This document shows, in pieces, positions 26,313 through 35,045 of a stretch of DNA of 64,000 nt (the first letter of the stretch is position 1; each line of letters begins with the position of its first letter). Made by a program: the position numbers and the translations under genes. Origin of the DNA: Paenibacillus vietnamensis (GTDB lineage: Bacteria > Bacillota > Bacilli > Paenibacillales > Paenibacillaceae); assembly GCF_020169515.1 (NCBI RefSeq), contig NZ_JAHMHW010000011.1:1-64000 (forward strand). Reading direction: 5' to 3'. The notes under the pieces were generated by a model that saw only the letters and a list, made by a program, of their open reading frames with translations, had not been told where the DNA came from and made no database searches.

Positions 26313-27701
26313 GTGAGTCAAAAGCCGAAGGTAGTCGTATTGGGAGCGGGAAGCTTATTTTTTGGCCGTCAGGCCATCTGGCAAATGGTTCATTCCGAGC
26401 ATTTGAACAAAGGCACGCTGGCTTTGGTGGATACCGATGAGGCGCGCTTGAACAAGCTGGTGAGGCTTGCCAAAATGGTCGCCGAATCGGCTAAAGTGGA
26501 TTTGAAAATCGAGGGATCGGTAGACCGGAAGCAGGTGCTTCAAGGTGCGGACTTCGTCGTCCTGAGCTTTGCCGATAATACGGTCAAATACAGAGGAATC
26601 GACTGCGCGGTTTCCGAGAAATACGGGATCAGAATGTGCTCCGGCGATACGATCGGGCCGGGCGGGATCTTCCGCGCGATGCGGGAGCTGCCTGTCATTA
26701 TGGAATGCGCCAAGGATATCGAAGAGCTTTGTCCGGATGCGTGGGTCATTAACTATATTAACCCGTCGTCCGTGCACGGGATTGCTTTAAAGCGTTTCGC
26801 TCCTCAGCTCAAGAGCTTCGCTCTGTGCGATTCGCATCATATGCCGCATAAAAAAATCATCTACGCCGAGCGGGCGGGGATCATTAAGAATAAACGGGAA
26901 TATACCGAGGAGATCGACCGCAAATTCGATATCCGCATTGCCGGAGTCAATCATTTTACCTGGCTGCTAAAGGCGGAGTATGAAGGAAAGGATGTACTGC
27001 CTTCGATTGCCGAGTCGATGAAGCGGGCGGCGGAGACGGAGACGGTAGGGGGCGACACGGGAGCCAAAGCCCTCTTTAACGATGCGATCAGCTATCAATT
27101 GTACGATATTTTCGGATATGTCCCAACCTGTACTGCTCATACGAAGGAGTATGTCCCTTACTGGCAGGGGCTCGGCAAGCTGAAGGATTCGATTCCGCCG
27201 CTGTCCATCTGGGAGACGGAAGAGCGGTATAAACGCCATGACGAAATGTGGCGGCAGGTCGACAGCTTCCTGAGCGGCGAAACGCCGATCGAGTCCTATA
27301 TGACTTCCTTCGGTCCGGATCATGCGACGGATATTATTGAGAATATGGTTGCGGGCTTAGGCAAGCCGTTTTACATTAATACCTTGAACGAAGGCGCCGT
27401 TACGAATATGAACGACGATGCCTTCCTGGAGCTGCTGTGCGAAGTCACGATGGACGGGGTGAAGCCGTTCCCGGTTGGCGAGATGCCTCGCGGAATCCGG
27501 GGCATGCAGGAGCTCGTGCTGGATACCCATGAACTGACGGCCGAAGCCGTTGTAGAGGGCAGCCGCGAGAAGCTAAGAAGGGCCATGCTGACGGACCCTC
27601 TCGTTCAGTCGATCGCCGATGCCGATCAAATTATTGACGAGCTTCTGGAGCTTGAGAAGGATGTCATTCCCGGTCATTGGTATACGAAAAGTCTAGTGTA
27701 A
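26313..27701 (+). CDS. GH4 family glycosidase (alpha-galactosidase/alpha-galacturonidase type)
   Basis: 462 aa from GTG 26313, nine bases after GGAGGAG; earlier in-frame TTG and ATG codons overlap that site. The N-terminal Rossmann fold has GAGSLFFGR for NAD. GH4 motifs seen are YINPSS, the metal-ligand Cys in LCDSHHMP and the His in GVNHFTW. GH4 enzymes need NAD and a divalent metal and cleave through an oxidised C3 intermediate in the cytoplasm. Specificity (galactoside, galacturonide or glucoside) cannot be fixed from the sequence alone; the pectin-like context favours galacturonide. Confidence 0.9.
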   Translation: MSQKPKVVVLGAGSLFFGRQAIWQMVHSEHLNKGTLALVDTDEARLNKLVRLAKMVAESAKVDLKIEGSVDRKQVLQGADFVVLSFADNTVKYRGIDCAVSEKYGIRMCSGDTIGPGGIFRAMRELPVIMECAKDIEELCPDAWVINYINPSSVHGIALKRFAPQLKSFALCDSHHMPHKKIIYAERAGIIKNKREYTEEIDRKFDIRIAGVNHFTWLLKAEYEGKDVLPSIAESMKRAAETETVGGDTGAKALFNDAISYQLYDIFGYVPTCTAHTKEYVPYWQGLGKLKDSIPPLSIWETEERYKRHDEMWRQVDSFLSGETPIESYMTSFGPDHATDIIENMVAGLGKPFYINTLNEGAVTNMNDDAFLELLCEVTMDGVKPFPVGEMPRGIRGMQELVLDTHELTAEAVVEGSREKLRRAMLTDPLVQSIADADQIIDELLELEKDVIPGHWYTKSLV

Positions 27702-27709
27702 AATTAATG

Positions 27710-27748
27710 AAGGTACAGTTTCCCTTGGATAGGGGACTGTGCCTTTTT
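27710..27748 (+). terminator. Intrinsic terminator after the GH4 gene
   Basis: AAGGTACAGT (27710-27719) plus CCC pairs with GGG and ACTGTGCCTT (to 27745), followed by T residues. Confidence 0.8.
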
Positions 27749-27853
27749 GCCTTTTTGTTTGCGTCATTCCTTTGCGAAAGGTGTATAATAAATTGGAAGA
27801 AGTAAACAATAACAAGGCCAAAAACTGGATTTTGCCTATTATAAGGAGATACA

Positions 27854-29329
27854 ATGACAGAACATAACGCCAAAATAGAAGCGGGATGGAGCTTCGACAA
27901 CAGCTATGCCCGGCTGCCGGAAATGTTTTTTACAAGACAGGCTCCGGCACCTGTCCGCTCGCCGAAGCTGATCATGTTTAATGAGCCGCTCGCGGCTGCT
28001 TTAGGATTGAAAGCCGAAGCGCTGCAAAGCGAAGAAGGCGAGGCCGTGTTTGCGGGCAACAGGATTCCGGAAGGGGCTTTGCCGCTGGCGCAGGCTTATG
28101 CGGGGCATCAGTTCGGACATCTTAATATGCTGGGAGACGGCCGGGCTTTGCTTCTGGGGGAACAAATTACTCCTCAGGGCGAGCGGTTCGATATTCAGCT
28201 GAAGGGCTCGGGCAGAACGCCGTACTCCCGCGGAGGCGACGGCCGTGCGGCGGTTGGGCCGATGCTGCGTGAATACATTATAAGTGAAGCCATGAATGGG
28301 CTTGGCATACCGACTACCCGCAGCCTGGCTGTGACCGCGACCGGCGAGTCCATCATCCGTGAAGCGATGCAGCCGGGTGCGGTTCTGACACGCGTAGCTG
28401 CCAGCCATGTGCGCGTCGGCACCTTTCAATACGCCGCCGGCCGGGGCTCTATAGAGGAGCTTCGGGAATTGGCCGATTATACGCTGCAGCGGCATTATCC
28501 GGAAATCGACGGGGATGGAAACCGTTATTTATCCTTCCTGCAGGCGGTTATCAAGCGCCAGGCTTCGCTGATTGCGAAGTGGCAGCTGGTCGGTTTCATT
28601 CATGGAGTCATGAATACCGACAATATGGCGATTAGCGGGGAAACGATCGATTACGGACCTTGCGCCTTTATGGATGCTTTTGACCCGGCTACGGTGTTCA
28701 GCTCCATCGATACTCACGGCCGTTACGCCTATGGCAACCAGCCGCGGATCGCCGTGTGGAATCTCGCGAGGTTTGCGGAAACCCTTCTTCCGCTGCTGCA
28801 CGAGGACGAGGAGCAGTCTGTCGTATTGGCCGAGGAGGCTCTTTCGGATTTTACCGGTTTGTTTCACGAATATTGGATGGCCGGAATGAGGGCCAAGCTG
28901 GGCATTTTTAACGAGGAGTCGGAGGATGAAGCCCTTGTAAAGGATTTGCTGGACATCATGCAGCAAAACGGTGCGGACTTCACCAATACCTTCGTCGCGC
29001 TAACCTTTGTCCGGATGGAGGATTCGGGGTTATCCTGCAGCAAGGAATTTGCGGAGTGGCGTGAACGGTGGCAGGCGAGGCTGGAGCGGCAGGAGGAGTC
29101 CAAATCCGCCTCGCAGCAGCTGATGCGGGACAGCAATCCTGCTATTATTCCGCGCAATCACCGGGTCGAGGAGGCGCTGGCTGCCGCGGTGAATGACGGA
29201 GACTACAGCGTCATGCAGAGGCTGCTAGCCGCGCTGGCGAATCCGTACGCGCACTCCCCGGAGCAGGCGGAATATGCCGCTCCTCCCGAGTCGTCGAACG
29301 TACCTTACCGGACGTTTTGCGGGACGTGA
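27854..29329 (+). CDS. selO: SelO/YdiU family protein adenylyltransferase
   Basis: 491 aa, AAGGAG before the ATG. SelO signatures: [34 protein letters not shown], and [23 protein letters not shown], which holds the catalytic Asp/Asn and the metal-binding Asp of this kinase-like fold. SelO transfers AMP to hydroxyl residues of proteins. The C-terminus ends YRTFCGT: a Cys close to the end, where some homologues carry selenocysteine. Monocistronic, closed by a strong terminator. Confidence 0.94.
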   Translation: MTEHNAKIEAGWSFDNSYARLPEMFFTRQAPAPVRSPKLIMFNEPLAAALGLKAEALQSEEGEAVFAGNRIPEGALPLAQAYAGHQFGHLNMLGDGRALLLGEQITPQGERFDIQLKGSGRTPYSRGGDGRAAVGPMLREYIISEAMNGLGIPTTRSLAVTATGESIIREAMQPGAVLTRVAASHVRVGTFQYAAGRGSIEELRELADYTLQRHYPEIDGDGNRYLSFLQAVIKRQASLIAKWQLVGFIHGVMNTDNMAISGETIDYGPCAFMDAFDPATVFSSIDTHGRYAYGNQPRIAVWNLARFAETLLPLLHEDEEQSVVLAEEALSDFTGLFHEYWMAGMRAKLGIFNEESEDEALVKDLLDIMQQNGADFTNTFVALTFVRMEDSGLSCSKEFAEWRERWQARLERQEESKSASQQLMRDSNPAIIPRNHRVEEALAAAVNDGDYSVMQRLLAALANPYAHSPEQAEYAAPPESSNVPYRTFCGT

Positions 29330-29335
29330 TCTTGG

Positions 29336-29362
29336 AAAGGGCATGGGGGCATGCCCTTTTTT
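29336..29362 (+). terminator. Intrinsic terminator after selO
   Basis: AAAGGGCATG (29336-29345) pairs with CATGCCCTTT (29350-29359) around GGGG, followed by T residues. Confidence 0.9.
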
Positions 29363-29411
29363 ATTTGGAGCAGCGGCGGTTTGGTTGATTAAGCTCACTC
29401 GGTTGTGAGTC

Positions 29412-29621
29412 TAGAGGTAACGAACTCGGATTTAGAGGTAACGAACTTCATAATCGTTATTTGTCTCAAATCGAACGAATTTGATTTTTTACGAACCGGG
29501 GAAACGCTATTGCTCGAAAATCAGGGCTCATCGGCGGATTTACGCCCGAATAACGACAACACAGTTCGTTAGAATTGAAAAGTTAGCCAAATCGCCGAAA
29601 TAGAGATTCCGAGGTTCGTTA
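29412..29621. repeat. Intergenic AACGAAC repeats, direct and inverted
   Basis: TAGAGGTAACGAACT occurs twice 21 bp apart (29412-29426 and 29433-29447), and its inverse core GTTCGTTA occurs near 29564 and 29614, with more degenerate copies between. No protein-coding potential is seen in this roughly 280-bp gap between selO and csaA. Confidence 0.6.
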
Positions 29622-29650
29622 GCTTAAGACAGTTTGTCCCGTTAACCTGC

Positions 29651-29980
29651 TTATTTGATCGGGGTTCCATTAGGCAGATCCATATCCGGCTTTAGAAGAA
29701 CGACATCTCCCTCCCCGGGCACTCCTCCAAGTATCAAAACTTCCGAATCAAACCCCGCAACGCGTCTCGGGGGAAAGTTAACGATGGCAATAATTTGTTT
29801 GCCTAAAAGCTCTTCCGCTTCGTATCTTCGGGTAATTTGTGCACTCGATTTCTTTATTCCGATCTCCCCGAAATCAATTTCAAGCTTAATAGCGGGAACT
29901 CTTGCTTTTGCAAAAAACTCCGCTTTCCTAATCGTCCCAACACGTATATCCAGCTTTGAAAAGTCTTCAATTGTAGCCAT
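29651..29980 (-). CDS. csaA: CsaA, tRNA-binding-domain protein
   Basis: 109 aa, GAGGTGA before the ATG. The whole protein is a single EMAP/CsaA-type OB fold: [17 protein letters not shown], then SSAQITRRY and [20 protein letters not shown], normal length for CsaA. B. subtilis CsaA is described as a chaperone-like protein that interacts with SecA, and the fold binds tRNA-like RNA. Monocistronic. Confidence 0.93.
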   Translation of the reverse strand: MATIEDFSKLDIRVGTIRKAEFFAKARVPAIKLEIDFGEIGIKKSSAQITRRYEAEELLGKQIIAIVNFPPRRVAGFDSEVLILGGVPGEGDVVLLKPDMDLPNGTPIK

Positions 29981-30030
29981 GTATAGTTCACCTCACGTAA
30001 AAGGATAACACATTAAAGCCCAACCGACAC

Positions 30031-30046
30031 TGACACACTGTTGTCA
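30031..30046. promoter_or_regulatory. Second TGACA-N6-TGTCA operator
   Basis: A perfect inverted repeat with a 6-bp spacer, 13 bp before a TATGAT -10 element at 30059-30064 that would drive the small WCX-domain gene. The arms and spacing equal those of the operator at 20852-20867. Confidence 0.6.
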
Positions 30047-30104
30047 GCGAACGCCGCTTATGATGAAGACATAACAGGAACTATCGGATGGGGGGGCGTC
30101 GGGA

Positions 30105-30419
30105 ATGGAGGAGCCAGGGGGGAAGTCCGAAGAGGAGAACACGGTCCGGCTTGTGCTGCGCTTTGCGAAGGAAGCGGAGCAGGCGGCGGCCGAGCATTTT
30201 GACCGGGAAGAGATGGAACGGCTGGCGGACGGCACACTCATGATCAAAGCCGTTTTCCCGGACGGGACATGGCTGATCGGCTTTTTGCTCAGGTTCCATA
30301 CCGGCATGCTCGTTCTTGAACCGGCGCGGCTTGCGGCGGCCGTCAGGGAGACCGCTCTGGAAATAGCGGCGATGTATACGGAAGCGGGCGATGAGGCGCG
30401 TAGGGAAGGCGGTTCGTAA
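30105..30419 (+). CDS. Stand-alone WCX domain (WYL regulator C-terminal part)
   Basis: 104 aa. It aligns by eye with the C-terminal WCX region of the WYL regulator at 19826-20776: LRF near the start, then F, a Gly in the middle, LLRFHTGMLVLEPARL against VLSFGACVQAVAPPEL, and a closing helix with IAAMY against MAELY. There is no DNA-binding domain and no WYL domain. It may be a truncated paralogue or a small modulator. GGGGGG lies upstream of the ATG. It shares the operator type of the full-length regulator. Confidence 0.65.
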   Translation: MEEPGGKSEEENTVRLVLRFAKEAEQAAAEHFDREEMERLADGTLMIKAVFPDGTWLIGFLLRFHTGMLVLEPARLAAAVRETALEIAAMYTEAGDEARREGGS

Positions 30420-30436
30420 AGCCGGATTTTTCTCTC

Positions 30437-30470
30437 GCAAAAAAAGAGACCCGCAGCAACGGGCTGCAGG
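30437..30470 (-). terminator. Intrinsic terminator of the UvrC-like gene
   Basis: On the minus strand CCTGCAGC (30470-30463) pairs with GCTGCGGG (30457-30450), then TCTCTTTTTTT. It lies about 90 bp after the stop codon. Confidence 0.75.
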
Positions 30471-30560
30471 CCTAAAGGTATTTATATAATTAAAAAGGGG
30501 GTCAAGGCTTAGTATAGACCGCCAATATTAAAGAATGATGAAGCTAATATGTCAATATGA

Positions 30561-31643
30561 TTACAATTTGACCAATTGCCCGATCCGGTACTCATAATTG
30601 CTTTTGCAGAGCTGAAGTAAATCGTATTTGAGCCCGCGTTTGGGCAACGTGATTTTGAGCGGCGTGCTTCCCCGTCGGCTCAAGGCCGAACGCACCTGCT
30701 TTAAGTCGCCTATCGTATTCACTATCAGCTCGTCCGGCCGATCCCCGGCATAACGGCGTAACAGAAACCGGTCGCTGGAGCTGCCGTCCTTCTGCTCTTC
30801 GAGCTCCAACCACTCCAAATTCGTCAGCATGCCCTCCTGCACTTTGGCGACTAGCACATGGGACGGACCGAAATAAAGCACGTCCTGATCGGTGACGGAT
30901 TCCCGGTCTACGATCTGTTTGTCGGAGATTCGCTCCAAATTCCGGATGCTGTGCAGCATCTGCTGCGCTTTCTCGAACTGCAGGCGGGAGGCGTATTCCT
31001 CCATTTTCGCGTACAGCGTTTCGATCAGTCCATGCCCTCCGCCGGCGAGGAGCTCGGCAGCCTGCCGGACACGCTCCGAATACTCGGCCTCCGAAATTTT
31101 GCCTTCGCAGATGCCGCTGCATCTTCCGATATGGTACAGCAAGCAAACCTGCTTCGGCATCGTCGCGCATGTTCGCAACCCGTAATGTGCGTTGACGAAT
31201 TCCAGCAGGGCGTCGCGAAAACCCGCACTTTTGAATGGCCCCAGCCGCTGCAGGCTGTCACGTTCGGCGCCCGCGGCTTTGCGGCTGCGATTCCGGTAGC
31301 AGACGTCCAGACGGGGGTAACGCTCCGAAGTAAGCTGCAGGTAGGCATATCCGCTGTTGTCTCTTTTGAGAGCGCGGTTATAGGGCGGTTTGTGGATTTT
31401 GATCAGATTGTTCTCGAGCAGGAGGCTTTCCGGTTCATTGTTGACAAGGACGACCTCGATGGCCGCTATTTCCGCTACGAGCTCCCGGATTCTGCTGTGG
31501 GCATGATTTTGCGTAAAATAGGAGCGGAGCCTGTTCCGCAGGTTTTTCGCTTTGCCGATGTATAAGATGCGCCCGGACGCCGCTTTCATCAAATAGCAGC
31601 CGGGACCTTCCGGGTAATCCCCGGAGACGAATGAAAAGGGCAT
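30561..31643 (-). CDS. UvrC-like protein lacking the C-terminal nuclease half
   Basis: 360 aa against about 600 for UvrC; GGGAGG before the ATG. The GIY-YIG nuclease domain is complete (PGCYLMKAASGRILYIGKAKNLRNRLRSYF, then NNEPESLLLENNLIK). Cysteines in the pattern C-x6-C-x7-C-x3-C near 158-178 fit the UvrC iron-sulphur site. A UVR helix pair (about 205-240) follows. The protein ends at KRGLKYDLLQLCKSNYEYR, exactly where the RNase H-like nuclease would begin, and no remnant of it is found downstream. It resembles Cho-type 3'-incision nucleases. Confidence 0.88.
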   Translation of the reverse strand: MPFSFVSGDYPEGPGCYLMKAASGRILYIGKAKNLRNRLRSYFTQNHAHSRIRELVAEIAAIEVVLVNNEPESLLLENNLIKIHKPPYNRALKRDNSGYAYLQLTSERYPRLDVCYRNRSRKAAGAERDSLQRLGPFKSAGFRDALLEFVNAHYGLRTCATMPKQVCLLYHIGRCSGICEGKISEAEYSERVRQAAELLAGGGHGLIETLYAKMEEYASRLQFEKAQQMLHSIRNLERISDKQIVDRESVTDQDVLYFGPSHVLVAKVQEGMLTNLEWLELEEQKDGSSSDRFLLRRYAGDRPDELIVNTIGDLKQVRSALSRRGSTPLKITLPKRGLKYDLLQLCKSNYEYRIGQLVKL

Positions 31644-31764
31644 GCGCCGCCATCCTCCCGATTGGCAGATCTAGCAAATAAAAAGAAATCTCTCTAGTAT
31701 GTTCATGATACTATACGGTTAAGTTAATAGAAACCATAAATAAACGATGAGGTGATCCTAGGTT

Positions 31765-32181
31765 ATGGCGTTTAAAGCTGGGAATATTTTTGTGAATTTG
31801 CCGGTCAAAGATTTGAAAAGAACGATGGAATTTTTCACTCAAGTCGGATTTGAGTTCAATTCTAACTTCACGGACGATAACGCGGCTTGCTTGGTCATCG
31901 GGGACAATATTTACGCGATGCTGCTGGTGGAGAGTTATTTTACGACGTTTATTAAGAAGGAAATTGCAGATGCCACGAGATCGACCGAAGTCATTCTGGC
32001 CATTTCCGCTGATAGCAGGGAGCAGGTGGAAGAGATTGTCGGCAAAGCTTTGGCGGCAGGCGGCTCGCCGTCGAACGATCCGGTCGACCACGGCTTCATG
32101 TATGTCGCAAGCTTCCAGGATCCGGACGGTCACCTTTGGGAAGTCATGCACATGGATGCTAACGCGGTTCCGCAGGAATAA
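31765..32181 (+). CDS. VOC-family (glyoxalase/bleomycin-resistance fold) protein
   Basis: 138 aa, GAGGTGAT upstream of the ATG. Two beta-alpha-beta-beta-beta repeats: NIFVNLPVKDLKRTMEFFTQVGFEF and, in the second half, FQDPDGHLWEVMHMD. Proteins of this branch bind a metal or small molecule; the substrate is unknown. It is divergent from the UvrC-like gene. Confidence 0.9.
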   Translation: MAFKAGNIFVNLPVKDLKRTMEFFTQVGFEFNSNFTDDNAACLVIGDNIYAMLLVESYFTTFIKKEIADATRSTEVILAISADSREQVEEIVGKALAAGGSPSNDPVDHGFMYVASFQDPDGHLWEVMHMDANAVPQE

Positions 32182-32235
32182 AAGAGCAAGTCCGCTTGGC
32201 GGGCTTCGGGAATAGGCTGTTTTTCGGTGGCTTTT

Positions 32236-32260
32236 GAGCCGCCGGGAGGCGGTCTTTTTC
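32236..32260 (+). terminator. Intrinsic terminator after the VOC gene
   Basis: CCGCC (32239-32243), GGGA loop, GGCGG (32248-32252), then TCTTTTT. Confidence 0.75.
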
Positions 32261-32338
32261 CATTTTCCCGCCAATCCCGCAACTAGTTTCCTCCCGCCGG
32301 CGTCTAATAAGGTAACGGAACCGGAGAGGAGATCGTTT

Positions 32339-32548
32339 ATGGCCGAATACGTACCGTTCGCGTTTATAGTCATAATGATGATTGTAGCAGGTTGGCGGCT
32401 CGTTAAGCGTTCGAAGGCAAATCCCGGTGTGCGGGATCATCAATTATTAAGATGGGCGGGATACGGATTGATTTGTATGACCGTGCTGTTAATCGCTGTG
32501 GGAATCGTGCAGTTTATCGGCGAGCGATCCCATTCCTGGGGGCATTAG
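32339..32548 (+). CDS. Small membrane protein
   Basis: 69 aa from ATG 32339 with AGGAGAT upstream. Two hydrophobic segments (about 5-19 and 38-58) with basic residues between them (RLVKRSKANPGVRDH), so a helical hairpin with a cytoplasmic loop is likely. Unknown function. The next small gene starts two bases after its stop. Confidence 0.7.
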   Translation: MAEYVPFAFIVIMMIVAGWRLVKRSKANPGVRDHQLLRWAGYGLICMTVLLIAVGIVQFIGERSHSWGH

Positions 32549-32550
32549 AC

Positions 32551-32670
32551 ATGAAGAAGAACCTGAAAACGAAAGCGGCCGTAGTAGTGATCGTGCTGGC
32601 TTGCTGCATTCCGTTCGTATTTTTTTGGCTGTGGATTAAGCTGGTGAATGATGTGTCTATGATGCCTTGA
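32551..32670 (+). CDS. Very small single-pass membrane protein
   Basis: 39 aa. The ATG lies two bases after the preceding stop and has GGGGG inside the end of that gene, so the two are translated together. A basic N-terminus (KKNLKTK) is followed by one hydrophobic helix (AAVVVIVLACCIPFVFFWLW). Unknown function. Confidence 0.55.
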   Translation: MKKNLKTKAAVVVIVLACCIPFVFFWLWIKLVNDVSMMP

Positions 32671-32672
32671 GC

Positions 32673-33425
32673 TCAAGGAACCTCGTATTCGCTAATCGTC
32701 ACGCCCGGTTCGCTGCCCAGCTTTCCTGTCTCGCCGGGGATCTGAATGACGAGAACCTGCTTGCCTTGCCCGTCCGTCAAAATATGGCGGATGCCTCTTT
32801 CAGGCCTGTCGCTTGAGGTTTTATAAATGCCGCTGGCCGGAATCCGGATGACTTCATAGCCATTTTCCTTGGGAATCGGCGGTAAACCCGGCATGCCGTA
32901 ATGGATTTGCACCGTACCGTGAAAGCTCTGCGGAATCAGGTGAAGGACGGGTCTGCTTTTCTCCGCTTCGGCCGCCAGCATCTGAACAGCAGCGAATGCG
33001 ATGAGGGCCGAGCATAGCAGGAATGCCAAATAGCCGCGCTTTTTCGCAGCGATGAAAGCCCCAATGGAGAATACGAGAGCCGAGCTGGCGAACAGCAGCA
33101 TGAACAGCCCGAGCTCGGGCGAGAAGAGATCCTGCAGTCGCCACCATCCGAATCCCATCATAAAAGGAACGGACGCCGCCGCCGCGGCGCTCAGTCCGAA
33201 GAGCAGCAAGACCCGCAGCCATAAGGCCGTACGCTCTCGGCGGAACAGCAGCGTGTAGACAGGCAAAATGATGAACAGGTACGGAGGTACCGTCCATATT
33301 AGAAGCTTTGTCCCTTCGCTGCCGATCCCTTGGTTGTAGACGAGGGACAAATAACCCAAATAAGCCAGCAATCCCGCAAAATAGCTGCTCACCGCAACCG
33401 CCCCGTAAAACAGCATCCTATTCAT
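32673..33425 (-). CDS. Membrane protein with C-terminal DUF6843-like domain
   Basis: 250 aa, AAGGGGAG before the ATG. About five hydrophobic segments in the first 150 residues, then an extracytoplasmic domain of about 95 residues (HLIPQSFHGTVQIHYGMPGLPP and YEVIRIPASGIYKTS) like the domain catalogued as DUF6843. No known function. It is convergent with the two small membrane protein genes, stop codons 2 bp apart. Confidence 0.75.
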   Translation of the reverse strand: MNRMLFYGAVAVSSYFAGLLAYLGYLSLVYNQGIGSEGTKLLIWTVPPYLFIILPVYTLLFRRERTALWLRVLLLFGLSAAAAASVPFMMGFGWWRLQDLFSPELGLFMLLFASSALVFSIGAFIAAKKRGYLAFLLCSALIAFAAVQMLAAEAEKSRPVLHLIPQSFHGTVQIHYGMPGLPPIPKENGYEVIRIPASGIYKTSSDRPERGIRHILTDGQGKQVLVIQIPGETGKLGSEPGVTISEYEVP

Positions 33426-33588
33426 ATCCAGCTCCCCTTTTTCCGGTTCAAGTCAGCTTGCGTATCTGTTCTTCATCATACCCCTGGTTTGGCATGTCGC
33501 AGTAGTTCTATCTTTTGTAGAACCTGCAGCCGGCAAGCCGTAACCTAATGCCGTCGCTGCTCGTCAGTTAGGGAAAGGGGGTAGCGGT

Positions 33589-34368
33589 TTGAGGCGATTA
33601 AATATAGTGCTGGCATTCATTTGTTTTATCGCGATGGTCGCGGGATGCTCTGTCGGAGGAGCCGGTAAGACACTTACGGCGGCACAGGTGCTGGATGCGT
33701 TCAGCCGATCCGGCTTCGAGCTGTCGGAGGCGAAAGAGTTGCATCCGGACAGTGTATTCAAAAAAGAGTTGAACGGAGTCAAGCCGGACACCTATTTAGT
33801 AGGCGGGAGTCAGCTGCTCAGCATTTATGTTTACGAAAGCAGCAGGGGGCCAGCGAAGGGAATCAAGGATTTTGAGCGGCAGACGGCAGCGGCGGATGTT
33901 ACTTCGTACGACCTTTATTTCGTCGCGAATATATTGCATTTCTATGTTACCGATGTCTCCGATAGGGACGAACGTGTGGCGCGTGCGGTGGAAGGCTTGC
34001 GGATGAGTATGGAGAAGCAGGAAGAGTGGCTGACGAAGGAGATTGAGTCGATTACTTTGACCTGCCAGCCGAATTTCGGGAAAAAGCCATGCGAAAATCG
34101 CAAGTTTGCGGATTCCTCAGCGGTTGAGCGGTTTCGGCAGGCGGTTCATCGGGCGGAAAAAATGCCCGGTATGCTCAATTACGTAGCGGAGTATTTGATG
34201 ACGGTAACTTTTCATGATTTAACCAAACGGGATTTCCATCTTTCGTTAGGGACAGACAGGAATCAATCAGGCTTGCTTGTACCGCTATTTGATACGACGC
34301 AAGGCTACGAGATTCCGGTGGAGGAGGCCAATCGGCTTAGGGAGCTGCTGGGAGAGGACGGAATATAA
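33589..34368 (+). CDS. Lipoprotein of unknown function
   Basis: 259 aa from TTG 33589 (GGGAAAGGGGG upstream). A signal peptide with lipobox VAGC gives a lipid-modified Cys at about 20, so it should sit on the outer face of the membrane. The rest has no recognised family; it contains two further cysteines in TCQPNFGKKPCEN near 163-173. It stands alone; downstream is the palindrome field. Confidence 0.75.
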   Translation: MRRLNIVLAFICFIAMVAGCSVGGAGKTLTAAQVLDAFSRSGFELSEAKELHPDSVFKKELNGVKPDTYLVGGSQLLSIYVYESSRGPAKGIKDFERQTAAADVTSYDLYFVANILHFYVTDVSDRDERVARAVEGLRMSMEKQEEWLTKEIESITLTCQPNFGKKPCENRKFADSSAVERFRQAVHRAEKMPGMLNYVAEYLMTVTFHDLTKRDFHLSLGTDRNQSGLLVPLFDTTQGYEIPVEEANRLRELLGEDGI

Positions 34369-34403
34369 GCTTATTCTCGTCTACAAATGTGGCGGATACG
34401 GCG

Positions 34404-35000
34404 TCTGCTGCAGAAACTGCATCAGAAACCTGACATGAACGGGAGGAGGCTGAGCTGTGCTGCACTTTTGCAGCAGAAGCAGCCTCCCATCTTCGAAACT
34501 AGTTAGTTTGGCTCGATTCTGGTGCAGATACTGCAGCGGAATCGAGCTCGGCGTCGGGAATTAGTTAACCTGCTGCACAAAGTGCAGCAGAATGGCAATC
34601 ATCATCGAGAAGCAGCTGCAGCACAGAACAGCAATCAGCTACGAGAAGTAGCTACTCTACAGCGCCTGCGCTTCTCCCGGCATGTGGCGTCTGCGGCGTC
34701 TGCGTCTGCGGCAGAAACTGCATCAGAAACCTGACATGAGCGGGAGGCGGCCGAGCTGTGCTGCACTTTTGCAGTAGAAGCCGCCTCCCGCCTTCGAAAC
34801 TAGTTAGTTTGGCTCGATTCTGGTGCAGATACTGCAGCGGAATCGAGCTCGGCGTCGGGAATTAGTTAACTTGCTGCACAAAGTGCGGCAGAACGGCAAT
34901 TTTCATCGAGAATGAGCTAACCTGCTGCATAAAATGCAGTAGAACGGTAATCAGCATCGAGGTTCAGCCAATCTGCTGCATAATCTGCAGCAGAGAGCCG
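34404..35000. repeat. Field of extragenic palindromes with a 301-bp duplication
   Basis: About ten copies of a palindrome of the type CTGCTGCA-N3-5-TGCAGCAG (for example 34404-34427 and 34458-34475), spaced about 50-60 bp apart. A 200-bp block starting at 34412 recurs from 34713 with few changes. In the second copy CGGGAGGCGGC (34741-34751) and GCCGCCTCCCG (34780-34790) form an 11-bp stem around one palindrome. In the first copy the same stem is kept with different bases. No ORF is credible in this 680-bp gap. Confidence 0.8.
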
Positions 35001-35045
35001 AGCAGCGTCGAGTTTCACTATGCCGCCGTACAAACCGCGCGGCGA

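Noticed and set aside
34404..35000. Regularly spaced repeats suggesting a CRISPR array
   Set aside because: The spacers are themselves similar to one another, the repeats are near-perfect palindromes of variable sequence, and no cas gene is near. This fits extragenic palindromes.
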